Source of the DNA: Natronorubrum halalkaliphilum
GTDB taxonomy: Archaea; Halobacteriota; Halobacteria; Halobacteriales; Natrialbaceae
NCBI RefSeq assembly: GCF_009834785.1
Contig: NZ_WUYX01000071.1
Coordinates: 151,980 to 215,979 of the forward strand
Length of the DNA stretch: 64,000 nt
Reading direction: 5' to 3'
In this document: piece after piece, positions 1 to 8,175 of the stretch
How the letters are laid out: each line of letters starts with the position of its first letter
Position numbering within the stretch: the stretch's first letter is position 1
Made by a program: the position numbers and the translations under genes
The notes under the pieces: generated by a model
The model's database searches: none
What the model saw: only the letters and a program-made list of their open reading frames with translations
Told to the model about the DNA's origin: nothing

Positions 1-40
1 AACTCCGGTCTTCATACGTTCACGCACGGACCCGACGCCG

Positions 41-157
41 TCTGACCGCCGTCGTGAACCGAGGCAGCCGTCTGACCGACGTCGTGAACCGAGGCAGCCG
101 TCTGACCGACGTCGTGAACCGAGGCAGCCGTCTGACCGACGTCGTGAGCCTGGGCAG
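41..157. repeat. 30-bp tandem repeat, about 3.8 units
   Basis: The decamer GTCGTGAACC recurs at 51, 81 and 111 and, with one change, at 141. The intervening 20 bases are nearly identical, giving an exact 30-bp period with the last unit decaying. Units abut without spacers, so this is a minisatellite and not a CRISPR. The period is a multiple of three, so both strands stay open, but the encoded peptides are Arg-rich and unlike the surrounding acidic proteome. Confidence 0.9.
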
Positions 158-500
158 CGTCAACGCCGACCGGATGCGATACCCGTTACTCGCGTCCGCG
201 ACCTCGAGGCCCGACACGACCGATTTCCGGCGGCGGGCGAGGCCCTTGGCTCGAGAAGCGTCCGCCCGCTCTCCAGCCTCGAGGCGTCGCGGTACCGGAA
301 CGTCGTCGGCGGGAAGGAGGCGAGTCGGGCCGTCGCGGCGGCTCGCGCTCAGTTTCGGAGGCCTTCGTAACCGGTTTCGGACGTTCTGTGGCCCATCGAC
401 GGCTCCCGTAAGTTCCGACAGACGACAGATAACGCGACGCGAGTTTCCGCGGCGACGATAGAACTATGTGTAGGTATCGCATGGCACAAACTGCATCGAT
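158..500. other. Intergenic stretch without a recognised gene
   Basis: Reading frames here encode Arg/Pro/Ser-rich peptides typical of out-of-frame haloarchaeal DNA. I see no convincing gene. The last 40 bases are the upstream region of the zinc-ribbon gene at 501. Confidence 0.5.
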
Positions 501-785
501 ATGAAACCGTGCCACAACTGTCAGGCGGTCATCGACGAGTATCTCTTGGATAAACAACTCGAACCCCTGCGCGAACTCACAGTCGACGACTTCAACGTCT
601 GCGTCGACTGCGCGACCATCGTTTCCGATGCGTGCGTTGCGTGTGGCGGCGCGGTCTACGTCCCCCGGAGCGTCAGCGAGACGCCCGATTACTGTCCGGC
701 GTGTCGATCCCGGCAGATCGAACGCACGGGCTGTGATCCCGGCTGGAATCTCGATACATCGCAGTCCGAACGGTCCGAAGTCTGA
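501..785 (+). CDS. Small cysteine-rich zinc-ribbon protein
   Basis: A 94-residue protein with four CxxC knuckles: Cys4/Cys7, Cys34/Cys37, Cys45/Cys48 and Cys65/Cys68. That is enough to bind two zinc ions. The rest is acidic and has no membrane segment, so it is probably cytosolic. The ATG at 501 is preceded by an A/T-rich stretch and gives the complete first knuckle. Such small zinc-finger proteins are abundant in haloarchaea and mostly uncharacterised. A role in nucleic-acid or protein binding is a guess from the fold only. Confidence 0.75.
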   Translation: MKPCHNCQAVIDEYLLDKQLEPLRELTVDDFNVCVDCATIVSDACVACGGAVYVPRSVSETPDYCPACRSRQIERTGCDPGWNLDTSQSERSEV

Positions 786-929
786 ACGGCCGGTCTCCCG
801 TTCAGAAACGCTATCCGAACGCTGCCCGTCAGCACACGCCGGTTGCACGACCACCGTGCCACTTTAATCGGCGTGTCTCCGATTTTGAACGAGCAGTGAC
901 GTCAGTCGCGTGCCTCTCACCGCCGGCGA

Positions 930-1114
930 TCAGTCGGTCACTTCCGACTCGGATCGCTCGAGATGTCCCTCGAGTGCCAGCGAGATGGCTACCGCGTCGT
1001 CCCAGCCGGAATCCGTATGGAGCAGCGCGGGGCGACTCACGGGTGGCTCCTCGAGGGCTTTCGGCCACAAAACGTCGGGTAGTCCATGACCGCGATCGGT
1101 TCGGCGACCGTCAC
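930..1114 (-). pseudogene. Possible small frameshifted gene
   Basis: The last ~50 codons before the TGA at 930-932 have high GC3 and an acidic, ordered-looking composition ending in SESEVTD. They have no start codon in their own frame. The adjacent frame just upstream offers a GTG at 1114 and an ATG at 1087 and reads VTVAEPIAVMDY before losing quality. A single-base frameshift near 1080 would join the two. It lies divergent to the CMD gene. Function not recognised; it may be a coincidence of composition. Confidence 0.25.
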
Positions 1115-1161
1115 GGTCCCACCAACTCTTAACGCCGTTCGGAGTGACGGAGCAAACGGAC

Positions 1162-1515
1162 ATGACGGACGATATCGACGCCGTCGACGATCCCGAAGAA
1201 GAACTGCCGTCGACCGCCGGCGAGTTCGCCGAGTCACATCCCGAAGTCTGGGAGCAGTACGCCGATCTTGGCGCGGCCTGTGCCGACGCGGGCCCCATCG
1301 ACGACGACTCGAAGCGGCTCGTTAAACTGGGGCTGGCCGTCGCCGCTCAGTCCGAGGGCGCCGTCCACTCCCACGTTCGTCGCGGCCTCGAGGAGGGCCA
1401 CGACCCGGCGGCGCTCGAACAGGTCGCGATCCTCTCGATTCCGACGATCGGCTTCCCGCAGGCGATGGCCGCACGGAGTTGGATTACTGACGTCACCGAC
1501 GAGGAAGCCGAGTGA
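1162..1515 (+). CDS. Carboxymuconolactone decarboxylase-fold (AhpD-like) protein
   Basis: A 117-residue protein whose central part (EGAVHSHVRRGLEEGHD, then ALEQVAILSIPTIGFPQAMAA) matches the helical CMD/AhpD core. Active AhpD-type members carry Cys-x-x-Cys before a His. Here the two cysteine positions are absent and only the histidines remain, so peroxidase-type redox activity is doubtful. An upstream GTG at 1144 is possible. The ATG at 1162 is preferred because TTAA at 1129-1132 sits about 30 bases before it, fitting leaderless initiation. It may be a non-redox paralogue of the family. Confidence 0.7.
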   Translation: MTDDIDAVDDPEEELPSTAGEFAESHPEVWEQYADLGAACADAGPIDDDSKRLVKLGLAVAAQSEGAVHSHVRRGLEEGHDPAALEQVAILSIPTIGFPQAMAARSWITDVTDEEAE

Positions 1516-1614
1516 CCGTCCCGGACGCGGTATCGTCGTGACGCCGACCGGCATCACGGTCGGTACCGGTACCGTTCGACGCATCTAACTCGCTCGCCGC
1601 GTTCGGTCCAGCCA

Positions 1615-2460
1615 ATGGCACAGCGCGCGTTCCGGATCGCCTACGACGGCACCGGCTACCACGGCTTTCAGCGCCAGCCCGACGTTTCCACCGTCGAAGA
1701 CGCGGTTTTCGACGCGCTGCGCGCACTCGAGGTGCTCGCACCCGAAACCGACAAACCCGCCGCCTACGCCGCCGCCGGCCGAACCGACGCCGGCGTCTCC
1801 GCGCTGGCCCAGACGGTCGCGTTCGACGCGCCGGCGTGGCTCACGCCGCGGGCGTTCAACGCCGACCTCCCGGCCGACATCCGCGCGTGGGCGGCCGCCG
1901 ACGCCCCCGAATCGTTCCACGCGACCCACGACGCGACTCGCCGGGAGTACACGTATCACCTGTACGCGCCGTCCGTCGCCGACTCGAGCGGTTCTGGTGG
2001 CGAACACGCCGTCGACGACGACCGCTTTCGCGCCGCCTGCAAAGCGCTTTCGGGAACCCGCGACTTCCACAACCTCACGCCGGACGACCACAACACCGAA
2101 CGCTCGCCGACACTCGAGGCGACTCGCGACGGCGACTATCTCGTCGTCCGCGTCACCGCGGACGGCTTCGCTCGCGAACTGGTTCGCCGACTCGTCTCGC
2201 TCGCCCGCGCCGTCGGTACCGGCGAGGGCTCGCGTTCGAAGATCGATCGCGCGTTCGAGGCCGAGCCGTTGCCCGGCCACGAGGGAATTGCGCCCGCGCC
2301 GCCCGAACCGCTCGTACTGACCGCCGTAGAGTATCCGAGCCTCGAGTTCGAGACGGACGAGTCGGCGGCCGAGACCGCGCGATCGATCTTCGAGCGCTAC
2401 CGTAGAGACCGGCAGACGGGTGCGCGAGTCGCGAGCCAGTTGGCCGACGGTCTCGAGTGA
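1615..2460 (+). CDS. truA: tRNA pseudouridine synthase A
   Basis: A 281-residue enzyme that isomerises uridine to pseudouridine at positions 38-40 of tRNA anticodon stems. The N-terminus AYDGTGYHGFQRQP is the TruA signature and GRTDAGVSA (55-63) holds the catalytic Asp58. Near residues 150-160 the DFHNLTPDD segment corresponds to the family's second conserved block. Length is normal for archaeal TruA. It is not in an obvious operon: CMD-fold gene upstream, small membrane protein downstream. Confidence 0.95.
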   Translation: MAQRAFRIAYDGTGYHGFQRQPDVSTVEDAVFDALRALEVLAPETDKPAAYAAAGRTDAGVSALAQTVAFDAPAWLTPRAFNADLPADIRAWAAADAPESFHATHDATRREYTYHLYAPSVADSSGSGGEHAVDDDRFRAACKALSGTRDFHNLTPDDHNTERSPTLEATRDGDYLVVRVTADGFARELVRRLVSLARAVGTGEGSRSKIDRAFEAEPLPGHEGIAPAPPEPLVLTAVEYPSLEFETDESAAETARSIFERYRRDRQTGARVASQLADGLE

Positions 2461-2540
2461 CGTCTGTTGGCCGACGGTCTCGAGCGATCGATCGATTGCG
2501 TTGGGAGTCCTTTTTACGGCCGGGCGCGACACCTCGGAGC

Positions 2541-2783
2541 ATGGAACTGTCGCCTGAAGAGTACGGTGCCTACTGGCGGGCCTCGATCTTCGTCGCAGCG
2601 GGCGTCCTCATCGTCTCCCTCGGCTATCGTGTCACGTCACCGTTGCTCTCGCATCCGAACGCCGGAGCGATCGGACTCGGGATCTTTCTGCTCGTCGCGG
2701 TCGTCTTCGCGGGCACGTTCGTCGCGATGCTCGGCATCGCTCGCACCGTTCGGACGGCCGTCGACGCCGAGATGCGCGGTTGA
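2541..2783 (+). CDS. Small two-helix membrane protein
   Basis: An 80-residue protein with two hydrophobic segments (about residues 12-34 and 42-66) and a short charged tail. The ATG at 2541 follows a TATA-like TTTTTACGG at about 2510-2520, which favours this start over one 28 codons upstream. Its TGA (2781-2783) overlaps the first base of a 110-bp inverted-repeat element, so the element may form its 3' end. Function unknown; likely in the cytoplasmic membrane. Confidence 0.7.
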   Translation: MELSPEEYGAYWRASIFVAAGVLIVSLGYRVTSPLLSHPNAGAIGLGIFLLVAVVFAGTFVAMLGIARTVRTAVDAEMRG

Positions 2784-2892
2784 TACTGGCAGACGAAAGT
2801 CAATACGAAGTCTGTCGCGAATTCGCGGCCGTCCTCGGGGATGACGGCCGCAGTAGCGCGACCGATCTTCGAATAGTTCTGGCCGGCAGTAT
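2783..2892 (-). repeat. 110-bp inverted-repeat element, family 2 (copy 1)
   Basis: Bounded by ATACTGGCAGACGAAAG and the complement of its partner end ATACTGCCGGCCAG. Read on the minus strand it aligns over its whole length with the copies at 45755 and 57746, sharing the block GATCGGTCGCGCTACTGCGG with the 45755 copy and TTCGTATTGACT near the distal end. No ORF inside, so it is a MITE-like, non-autonomous element. Confidence 0.8.
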
Positions 2893-2971
2893 GAGTCGGG
2901 TTACCGACCCGCAGTCTGCGCTCTACCGGTTCGTGAACAGAGATATACCCCTCGAGTCCCTTGGCTTACCT

Positions 2972-3292
2972 ATGAGCGAATCCGCCCCAGAGCAGTCCCC
3001 CGAGGACGAAATTCGAGAAGCAGTGTCCCTGTTCCTCCAGCGGAACTTCCCCCAGATTCAGGCCCACGGCGGCGACTCGTCGATCACCGAGGTCGATCTA
3101 GACGAGGGCCGCATCTCGATCAACCTGAGCGGTGCCTGTAGCGGGTGTGGCATCAGCCCGATGACGACCCAGGCGATTCAGCGACGGCTCCCGAACGAGG
3201 TCGACGCGATCGATCACGTCTCGGTCAGCACCGGTTTCGACGGCCTCTCGGAGGGGACGTCTCGCGATATCTCGGACGACGTTCCCTTCTGA
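2972..3292 (+). CDS. NifU C-terminal-domain Fe-S scaffold protein
   Basis: A 106-residue protein with the Nfu/NifU-C fold. HGGD (32-35) and ACSGCG (55-60) carry the Cys56/Cys59 pair that binds a bridging Fe-S cluster between two subunits. Such proteins deliver Fe-S clusters to apoproteins in the cytosol. The frame is open farther upstream, but residues before Met-2972 derive from the family-2 element and are not protein-like, so 2972 is chosen. The acidic C-terminal tail is typical of halophiles. Confidence 0.88.
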   Translation: MSESAPEQSPEDEIREAVSLFLQRNFPQIQAHGGDSSITEVDLDEGRISINLSGACSGCGISPMTTQAIQRRLPNEVDAIDHVSVSTGFDGLSEGTSRDISDDVPF

Positions 3293-3304
3293 GCGCCACA
3301 GCGG

Positions 3305-6004
3305 CTACGCACTCCCGTCGTGATCGGCCGCCGGCAGCGTCACCGAAAACGTCGCTCCCTCACCGGGCTCGGAGTCGACCCAGATTTCGCCGCCGTGACG
3401 TTCGACGATTCGACGACAGAGTGCGAGCCCGATTCCGGTTCCGCTGTATTCCTCCCGGCTGTGGAGCCGCTGGAAGACCTCGAAGATCCGCTCGCTCTCG
3501 TCGGGCTCGAGACCGATCCCCTCGTCGCTGACCGACACGATCCACTCTCTGCCGTTCCGTTCGGCCGAGACGTGAACGCGCGGCGTTCCGTCGCTGTATT
3601 CGATCCCGTTCGAGAGCAGGTTCTGGAACACCTGTCGAAGCTGGCTCGCGTCGCCGTTGACCGTCGGCAGTGGCTCGGTCGTGATCTCGGCTTCGGTTTC
3701 GACGATTTTCACCTCGAGATCCGCCAGAACGTCCTCGAGCACGCTGTTCAGGTCGACTGGTTCGAACGGATCGCCCCGCGTTTCGACGCGGGAGTACTCG
3801 AGGAGTCCCTCGATCATCGCCCGCATTCGCTCGGCCCCATCGACGGCGTACGCGAGGAACTCCTCGCCGTCGTCGTCCAACTGATCGCCGTAGCGGCGAT
3901 CGATCAACTGGAGGTAGCTCGAGACCATCCGCAACGGCTCCTGGAGGTCGTGGCTGGCGGCGTACGCGAACTGTTCGAGCCGCTCGGTCTCGGCCTGTAG
4001 CTCGTCGATGTACTCCCGGCGTTCGAAGTAAAACTTGACCAGGGTCGCGAGCGTTTCGATCAGTTCGTGCTCTTCCTCGAGGAACGGGCCCGTCTCCGTC
4101 TCGGTAGCGTCCGCGAGGAAGACGACGTCGATCGTGACCGGCGCACCGTTTGCCGTTCTGGTGTGTGCCGTGATGTTCCGATCAATGGGTTCGTAGCCGT
4201 CGGTGACTGCCTCGTGGTTACCGACCGAGACCCGCGCGGCGGTGCGCTCCGCGTATCGAAACGAGTCCGTGAGGTTATCCACGAACGCCTCCAGTAACTC
4301 GTCGACCGGTTGATCGCCGCTTTCGAGCAAGTTCGTTGCGAGCCGAACGGCGGCGAGTTCCTTTTCGCGCTCCTCGAGCGCTCGTTTTCGCCGTTCGGCG
4401 AGCTCTTTCAGATCGGTGATATCGGTCGCGGTCGCGACGACCTGTTCCGGCGCTCCCCGCTCGTCGGTAATCGGCGTGGCGTTTACGGAAAGCCACGTCC
4501 GCTCTCCGGACGGCGGATCGATCAGAATTTCCCGATCGTACAGCGGGTTTCCCGTCTCGAAGACGCGGCTGGTGGGCCGGTCTTCGACCGGAATCAGATC
4601 TCCGTTCGAATCGAACATCTCTCGGTCTCCCGTCGTGTACGGCGAAATGTCGCCCGACGGAACGTCGAGCAGTTTCGCCATCCGATCGTTGACTCGGCTG
4701 GTCGAGCCGTCCGGATTCACGACGGCGATACCGACCGGACTGGTCTCCAGGATCTGTTCGGTCAGGTTCCGTTCGCGTCGCAGCTCCCGTTCGTGCTCTC
4801 GCTGCTCGGTCATGTCCCGCGACACCTTCGCGAACCCCTGTAGCTCACCCTCGTTTCGAATAGCGGTAATCGTCACGTTGGCCCAGAACTGCGATCCGTC
4901 CGCCCGGACGCGCCACCCTTCGTCCTCGATTGCACCCTGGGTTCTCGCCTGCGTGAGATTGTGTTCGGGCACGCCGTTTTCCCGGGCGTCGTCGGTGTAG
5001 AACACCGAAAAGTGCTCGCCGAGAATCCGTTCCGAATCGTACCCTTTGATCCGTTCGGCACCTTCGTTCCAGCTGACGACGTGCCCGTCGGGATCGAGCA
5101 TGAAAATTGCATACTCCTCGACCGCATTGACTAACGACTGAATCCGTTGTTCGCTCTCGAGTTGGGCTTGCTCCGACAGTTTCCGGTCCGTGATGTCGTA
5201 GTACAGTTCGACGCGACCGCCGGCGTACCGTCCGGATTCGATCGGCTTGCTCCGGTGCTCGAGCCAGCGTTCCTCGCGCCCCTCGCCGGATGTGATCCGA
5301 CACTCGAACTGTTCGACGTAGGTGTTGTCGTCGTAGGTCGCCACCACCGTCTCCGCAAACGCCTCTGGGTCGGCAAATCGGTCCTGAATCGTTTCTTCGA
5401 TGACCGTCTGCTTGTCCCGGCCGACGATTTCGCTCCGATCCACGCCGAAGTACCGTTCGATGGTCTCGTCGATCCAGGCGACGTCGAACGTTTCGTCGAG
5501 AACGAACACGCCGACGTCGGCCTCGTCGATGACGGACGTGATCGATTCGTACGTCTCCCAGACCGATGCGAGCTGCTCGTGCCGCCGGTCGCGACCGTCG
5601 ATGGTGCGAACGACGCCGACGGTTCCCACGAACTCGTCGTCGGCCACGAGCAGGCTAAACTGCAACTCGCAGGGAACGCGCTCGCCGTCGACGGTCTCGA
5701 TCGCCAAATCGTACGTCGCGTCGCCGTCCGCGTCGCTCTCGAGTCGGGTTCGGATGCGGCGCTCGAGACGGTCGCAATCCGCGTCGCTGACGACGACGGA
5801 AACGTGCGCACCGAGGAGCGTCTCCCGGTCGTACCCTGTCAACTCGAGGATCACGTCGTTGACCGCGACGAAGCACCCGTCAGTGTCGAGCTGGTAGACG
5901 CCGTCTTCGAGGGTTTCGACGAGCGTCCGGTACCGACGATGCACCACCTCATCGCCGTCGTCCGCCTGAGAGTTCGACCCTTTTGCGTCCCCCAGATCAC
6001 TCAT
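3305..6004 (-). CDS. Cytosolic multi-PAS sensor histidine kinase
   Basis: An 899-residue kinase without membrane segments. About four PAS/PAC modules run from residue 20 to 530, followed by a linker and GAF-like region (about 560-670). The HisKA box SHDLQEPLRMV has the phosphoacceptor His at about 685. The HATPase domain shows an N box (NLLSNGIEY, ~797), G1 (DEGIGLE) and G2 (GTGIGLAL, ~856). It should autophosphorylate in response to an intracellular ligand, redox or light signal; the cofactor cannot be told. No response regulator is adjacent. The start at 6004 is preferred because the earlier Met (6046) lies in an 82-bp repeat element. Confidence 0.9.
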   Translation of the reverse strand: MSDLGDAKGSNSQADDGDEVVHRRYRTLVETLEDGVYQLDTDGCFVAVNDVILELTGYDRETLLGAHVSVVVSDADCDRLERRIRTRLESDADGDATYDLAIETVDGERVPCELQFSLLVADDEFVGTVGVVRTIDGRDRRHEQLASVWETYESITSVIDEADVGVFVLDETFDVAWIDETIERYFGVDRSEIVGRDKQTVIEETIQDRFADPEAFAETVVATYDDNTYVEQFECRITSGEGREERWLEHRSKPIESGRYAGGRVELYYDITDRKLSEQAQLESEQRIQSLVNAVEEYAIFMLDPDGHVVSWNEGAERIKGYDSERILGEHFSVFYTDDARENGVPEHNLTQARTQGAIEDEGWRVRADGSQFWANVTITAIRNEGELQGFAKVSRDMTEQREHERELRRERNLTEQILETSPVGIAVVNPDGSTSRVNDRMAKLLDVPSGDISPYTTGDREMFDSNGDLIPVEDRPTSRVFETGNPLYDREILIDPPSGERTWLSVNATPITDERGAPEQVVATATDITDLKELAERRKRALEEREKELAAVRLATNLLESGDQPVDELLEAFVDNLTDSFRYAERTAARVSVGNHEAVTDGYEPIDRNITAHTRTANGAPVTIDVVFLADATETETGPFLEEEHELIETLATLVKFYFERREYIDELQAETERLEQFAYAASHDLQEPLRMVSSYLQLIDRRYGDQLDDDGEEFLAYAVDGAERMRAMIEGLLEYSRVETRGDPFEPVDLNSVLEDVLADLEVKIVETEAEITTEPLPTVNGDASQLRQVFQNLLSNGIEYSDGTPRVHVSAERNGREWIVSVSDEGIGLEPDESERIFEVFQRLHSREEYSGTGIGLALCRRIVERHGGEIWVDSEPGEGATFSVTLPAADHDGSA

Positions 6005-6044
6005 TGGGTATCCAAGTCCGCAATCGCAGTTAAACCCTTGTCTC

Positions 6045-6126
6045 ATACGGATTGCTGTAACTAGTTACCGCCGATCACCAGGGGCGGGGTCGATGATCGG
6101 CGGTCATTGACTACAGTAAACCGTAT
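6045..6126 (-). repeat. 82-bp inverted-repeat element, family 1, core type I (copy A)
   Basis: Ends ATACGGATTGCTGTA and TACAGTAAACCGTAT are imperfect inverted repeats. The internal CCGCCGATCA / TGATCGGCGG arms can form a second hairpin. The copy lies in the upstream region of the histidine kinase and downstream of pepF. Five related copies occur in the window. Confidence 0.9.
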
Positions 6127-6205
6127 CAGTCATCCCGGATCCGCTCTTGCGCAACACTCGTGTCGCACGTCAAAATAGGACAGTACCGACTCAAGCGCCG
6201 CTGCC

Positions 6206-8017
6206 CTAGTCGAGCAACTCGTCCATCTCGTCGAGTCGCTGTCCGTACATCTCCAGCGCCCGATCGATCGGGTCCGAACTGCTCATATCGACGCCGGCGA
6301 TCCGCAGCAGTTCGAGCGGGTACTCCCGGGAACCACGCCGGAGGAACGAGCGGTAGTCTTCGGCGGCGTCACGGTTCGGTTCGCTGCCGGGCCCGTTCGG
6401 CAGGACGTCGTCGACGATAGCCAGCGCGGCGGAGATACCGGTCGCGTACTGGTAGACGTAGAACGCGCGGTAGAAGTGGGGGATGCGCATCCATTCGCGG
6501 GCGATGTGGTCGTCGACGACGGCGGGTTCGTAGTACTCCTCTTTGAGCCCGCGGTAGAGTTCGTCCAGTCGGTCGGCGGTGAGCGGTTCGCCCGCCTCCT
6601 CGAGTTCGTGAGCCTTGTGCTCGAACTCCGCAAAGAGCGTCTGTCGGTAGAGCGTCGAACGCACGCGCTCTAAGAACTCGTTCAGGACGTGTTTGCGGAA
6701 CTCGGGGTCGTCGACGGTCTCGAGCAGGTGGTTCGTCAGCAGGGCCTCGTTGACCGTACTGGCGACTTCGGCCACGAAGATTTCGTAGCCCGAGTAGACG
6801 TAGGGCTGTTCTTCTTTCGTGAGCTCGGAGTGCATCGAGTGGCCGAGTTCGTGGGCCAGCGTGTACATCGAGGAGATGTCGTCCTGATAGTTCATCAGGA
6901 TGAACGGCTGGGTGTCGTAGGTGCCCCCCGAGTACGCGCCGGACTGCTTGCCCTCGTTCTCATAGACGTCGACCCAGCGCGACTCGAGGCCCTCGGCGAC
7001 GCGGGACTGGTAGTCCTCGCCCAGCGGAGCCAGCGAGTCGACGACGTACTCGGCCGCCTGATCGTACTCGACGTCGGGGCCCTCATCGCCGGTCAGCGGC
7101 ATGTAGACGTCCCACATCTGGAGGTCGTCGACTTCGAGTGCTTGCCGTTTGAGCTCGGCGTGGTGGTGAAGCTTGTCGAGGTTGTCGTGAACGCTGTTGA
7201 CGAGCGTGTCGTAGACGTCAACGGGGACGTTGGGCCCGTCGAGGGCGGCCTCGCGGGCGGTGTCGTAGTTGCGCGCCTGCGCCATCTTGACGTCAGCTTT
7301 GACGCTGTTCTTGTAGGCAGAGGCAACGGTGTTCCGCATCGATTGCCACTCGTCGAAGTAGTTCTCGTAGACGCGCTGGCGGAACGCCCGGTCGGGGCGT
7401 TTGAGCAGGTTGACGAAGTTACTCTGCGTGATTTCGACGGCTTCCCCCTCAGGATCTTCGACCGTCGGGAACTGCATGTCCGCGTTCGAGAGCATGTTGT
7501 ACACGTCGCCGGTCGCGCCCGTGACCTCGCTCAGGTCCGCGAGCAGTTCCTCGACTTCCGCCGAGCGGGTGTGGGGTTTCATCCGGAGGACGTCGTCGAC
7601 GTAATGGTCGTAGGTCTCGAGGGCCGGTTCCTCGTCTACCATCTCGTCGAACTCCTCGCGGGTCAGCTCCTGAATTTCGGGGTCGATGAACGACGTTGCG
7701 GATTGGGCGTCGGCCGCGAGCGACTGGGCGCGGGCCGTCAGCGCCTGATACTCCTGGTTCGTCGTATCTTCGTCGCGGCGCATCCGGGCGTAGGCCGAGA
7801 CCGTCGACACCTCGCGCATGATCTCCTCGCTCAGTTCGAGGACCTCGAGCAGGGTGTCCGCGTCGTCGGTGACCTGCCCCTCGTAGGCGTCGAGTTCGTC
7901 GACGCGTTCGGCGACTGCTTCGTAGGCGGCCTCCCAGTCGTCGTCGGTTGCGTAGATGCTCTCGAGATCCCAGGTATATTCTTCGTCGACCTCCGAGCGT
8001 TCGGGAACGGAACTCAT
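6206..8017 (-). CDS. pepF: Oligoendopeptidase F (M3 family)
   Basis: A 603-residue zinc endopeptidase that degrades short cytosolic peptides. The M3 signature LAHELGHSMHS has HELGH at 389-393 (two zinc-binding His and the catalytic Glu). The third zinc ligand should be in the following FVAEVASTVNEALL segment. Full-length for the family. The Met at 8017 is chosen because upstream codons are Arg-rich and non-conserved in style. It is divergent from the M28 peptidase at 8176, so the two peptidases share a 158-bp intergenic region. Confidence 0.93.
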   Translation of the reverse strand: MSSVPERSEVDEEYTWDLESIYATDDDWEAAYEAVAERVDELDAYEGQVTDDADTLLEVLELSEEIMREVSTVSAYARMRRDEDTTNQEYQALTARAQSLAADAQSATSFIDPEIQELTREEFDEMVDEEPALETYDHYVDDVLRMKPHTRSAEVEELLADLSEVTGATGDVYNMLSNADMQFPTVEDPEGEAVEITQSNFVNLLKRPDRAFRQRVYENYFDEWQSMRNTVASAYKNSVKADVKMAQARNYDTAREAALDGPNVPVDVYDTLVNSVHDNLDKLHHHAELKRQALEVDDLQMWDVYMPLTGDEGPDVEYDQAAEYVVDSLAPLGEDYQSRVAEGLESRWVDVYENEGKQSGAYSGGTYDTQPFILMNYQDDISSMYTLAHELGHSMHSELTKEEQPYVYSGYEIFVAEVASTVNEALLTNHLLETVDDPEFRKHVLNEFLERVRSTLYRQTLFAEFEHKAHELEEAGEPLTADRLDELYRGLKEEYYEPAVVDDHIAREWMRIPHFYRAFYVYQYATGISAALAIVDDVLPNGPGSEPNRDAAEDYRSFLRRGSREYPLELLRIAGVDMSSSDPIDRALEMYGQRLDEMDELLD

Positions 8018-8175
8018 ACCCCGCGTTTTGAAACGAAGGTGGTAAAGGGTATCGAACCCGGAGACGGAGCGGGGCGCACCGCACTGAGAAGCGACCCGCC
8101 GTTCGGTCGACCGACACGTCCGGCCCGGCTTCAGCCGACCAGTAGAATATTCCGCTCGAGCGTGAACACCGTGGT

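Noticed and set aside
41..157. Possible CRISPR array (regular 30-bp repeats)
   Set aside because: The repeats abut directly with no spacers and no cas-like gene is nearby. It is a tandem repeat.
897..1132. GTG-initiated plus-strand frame preceded by a TATA-like CTTTAAT
   Set aside because: The product is Arg/Pro-rich and overlaps the promoter of the CMD-fold gene. It lacks the acidic signature of real genes here.
5147..6064. Long plus-strand open frame opposite the histidine kinase
   Set aside because: It lies wholly antisense to a well-supported kinase. Long antisense frames are expected in high-GC DNA.
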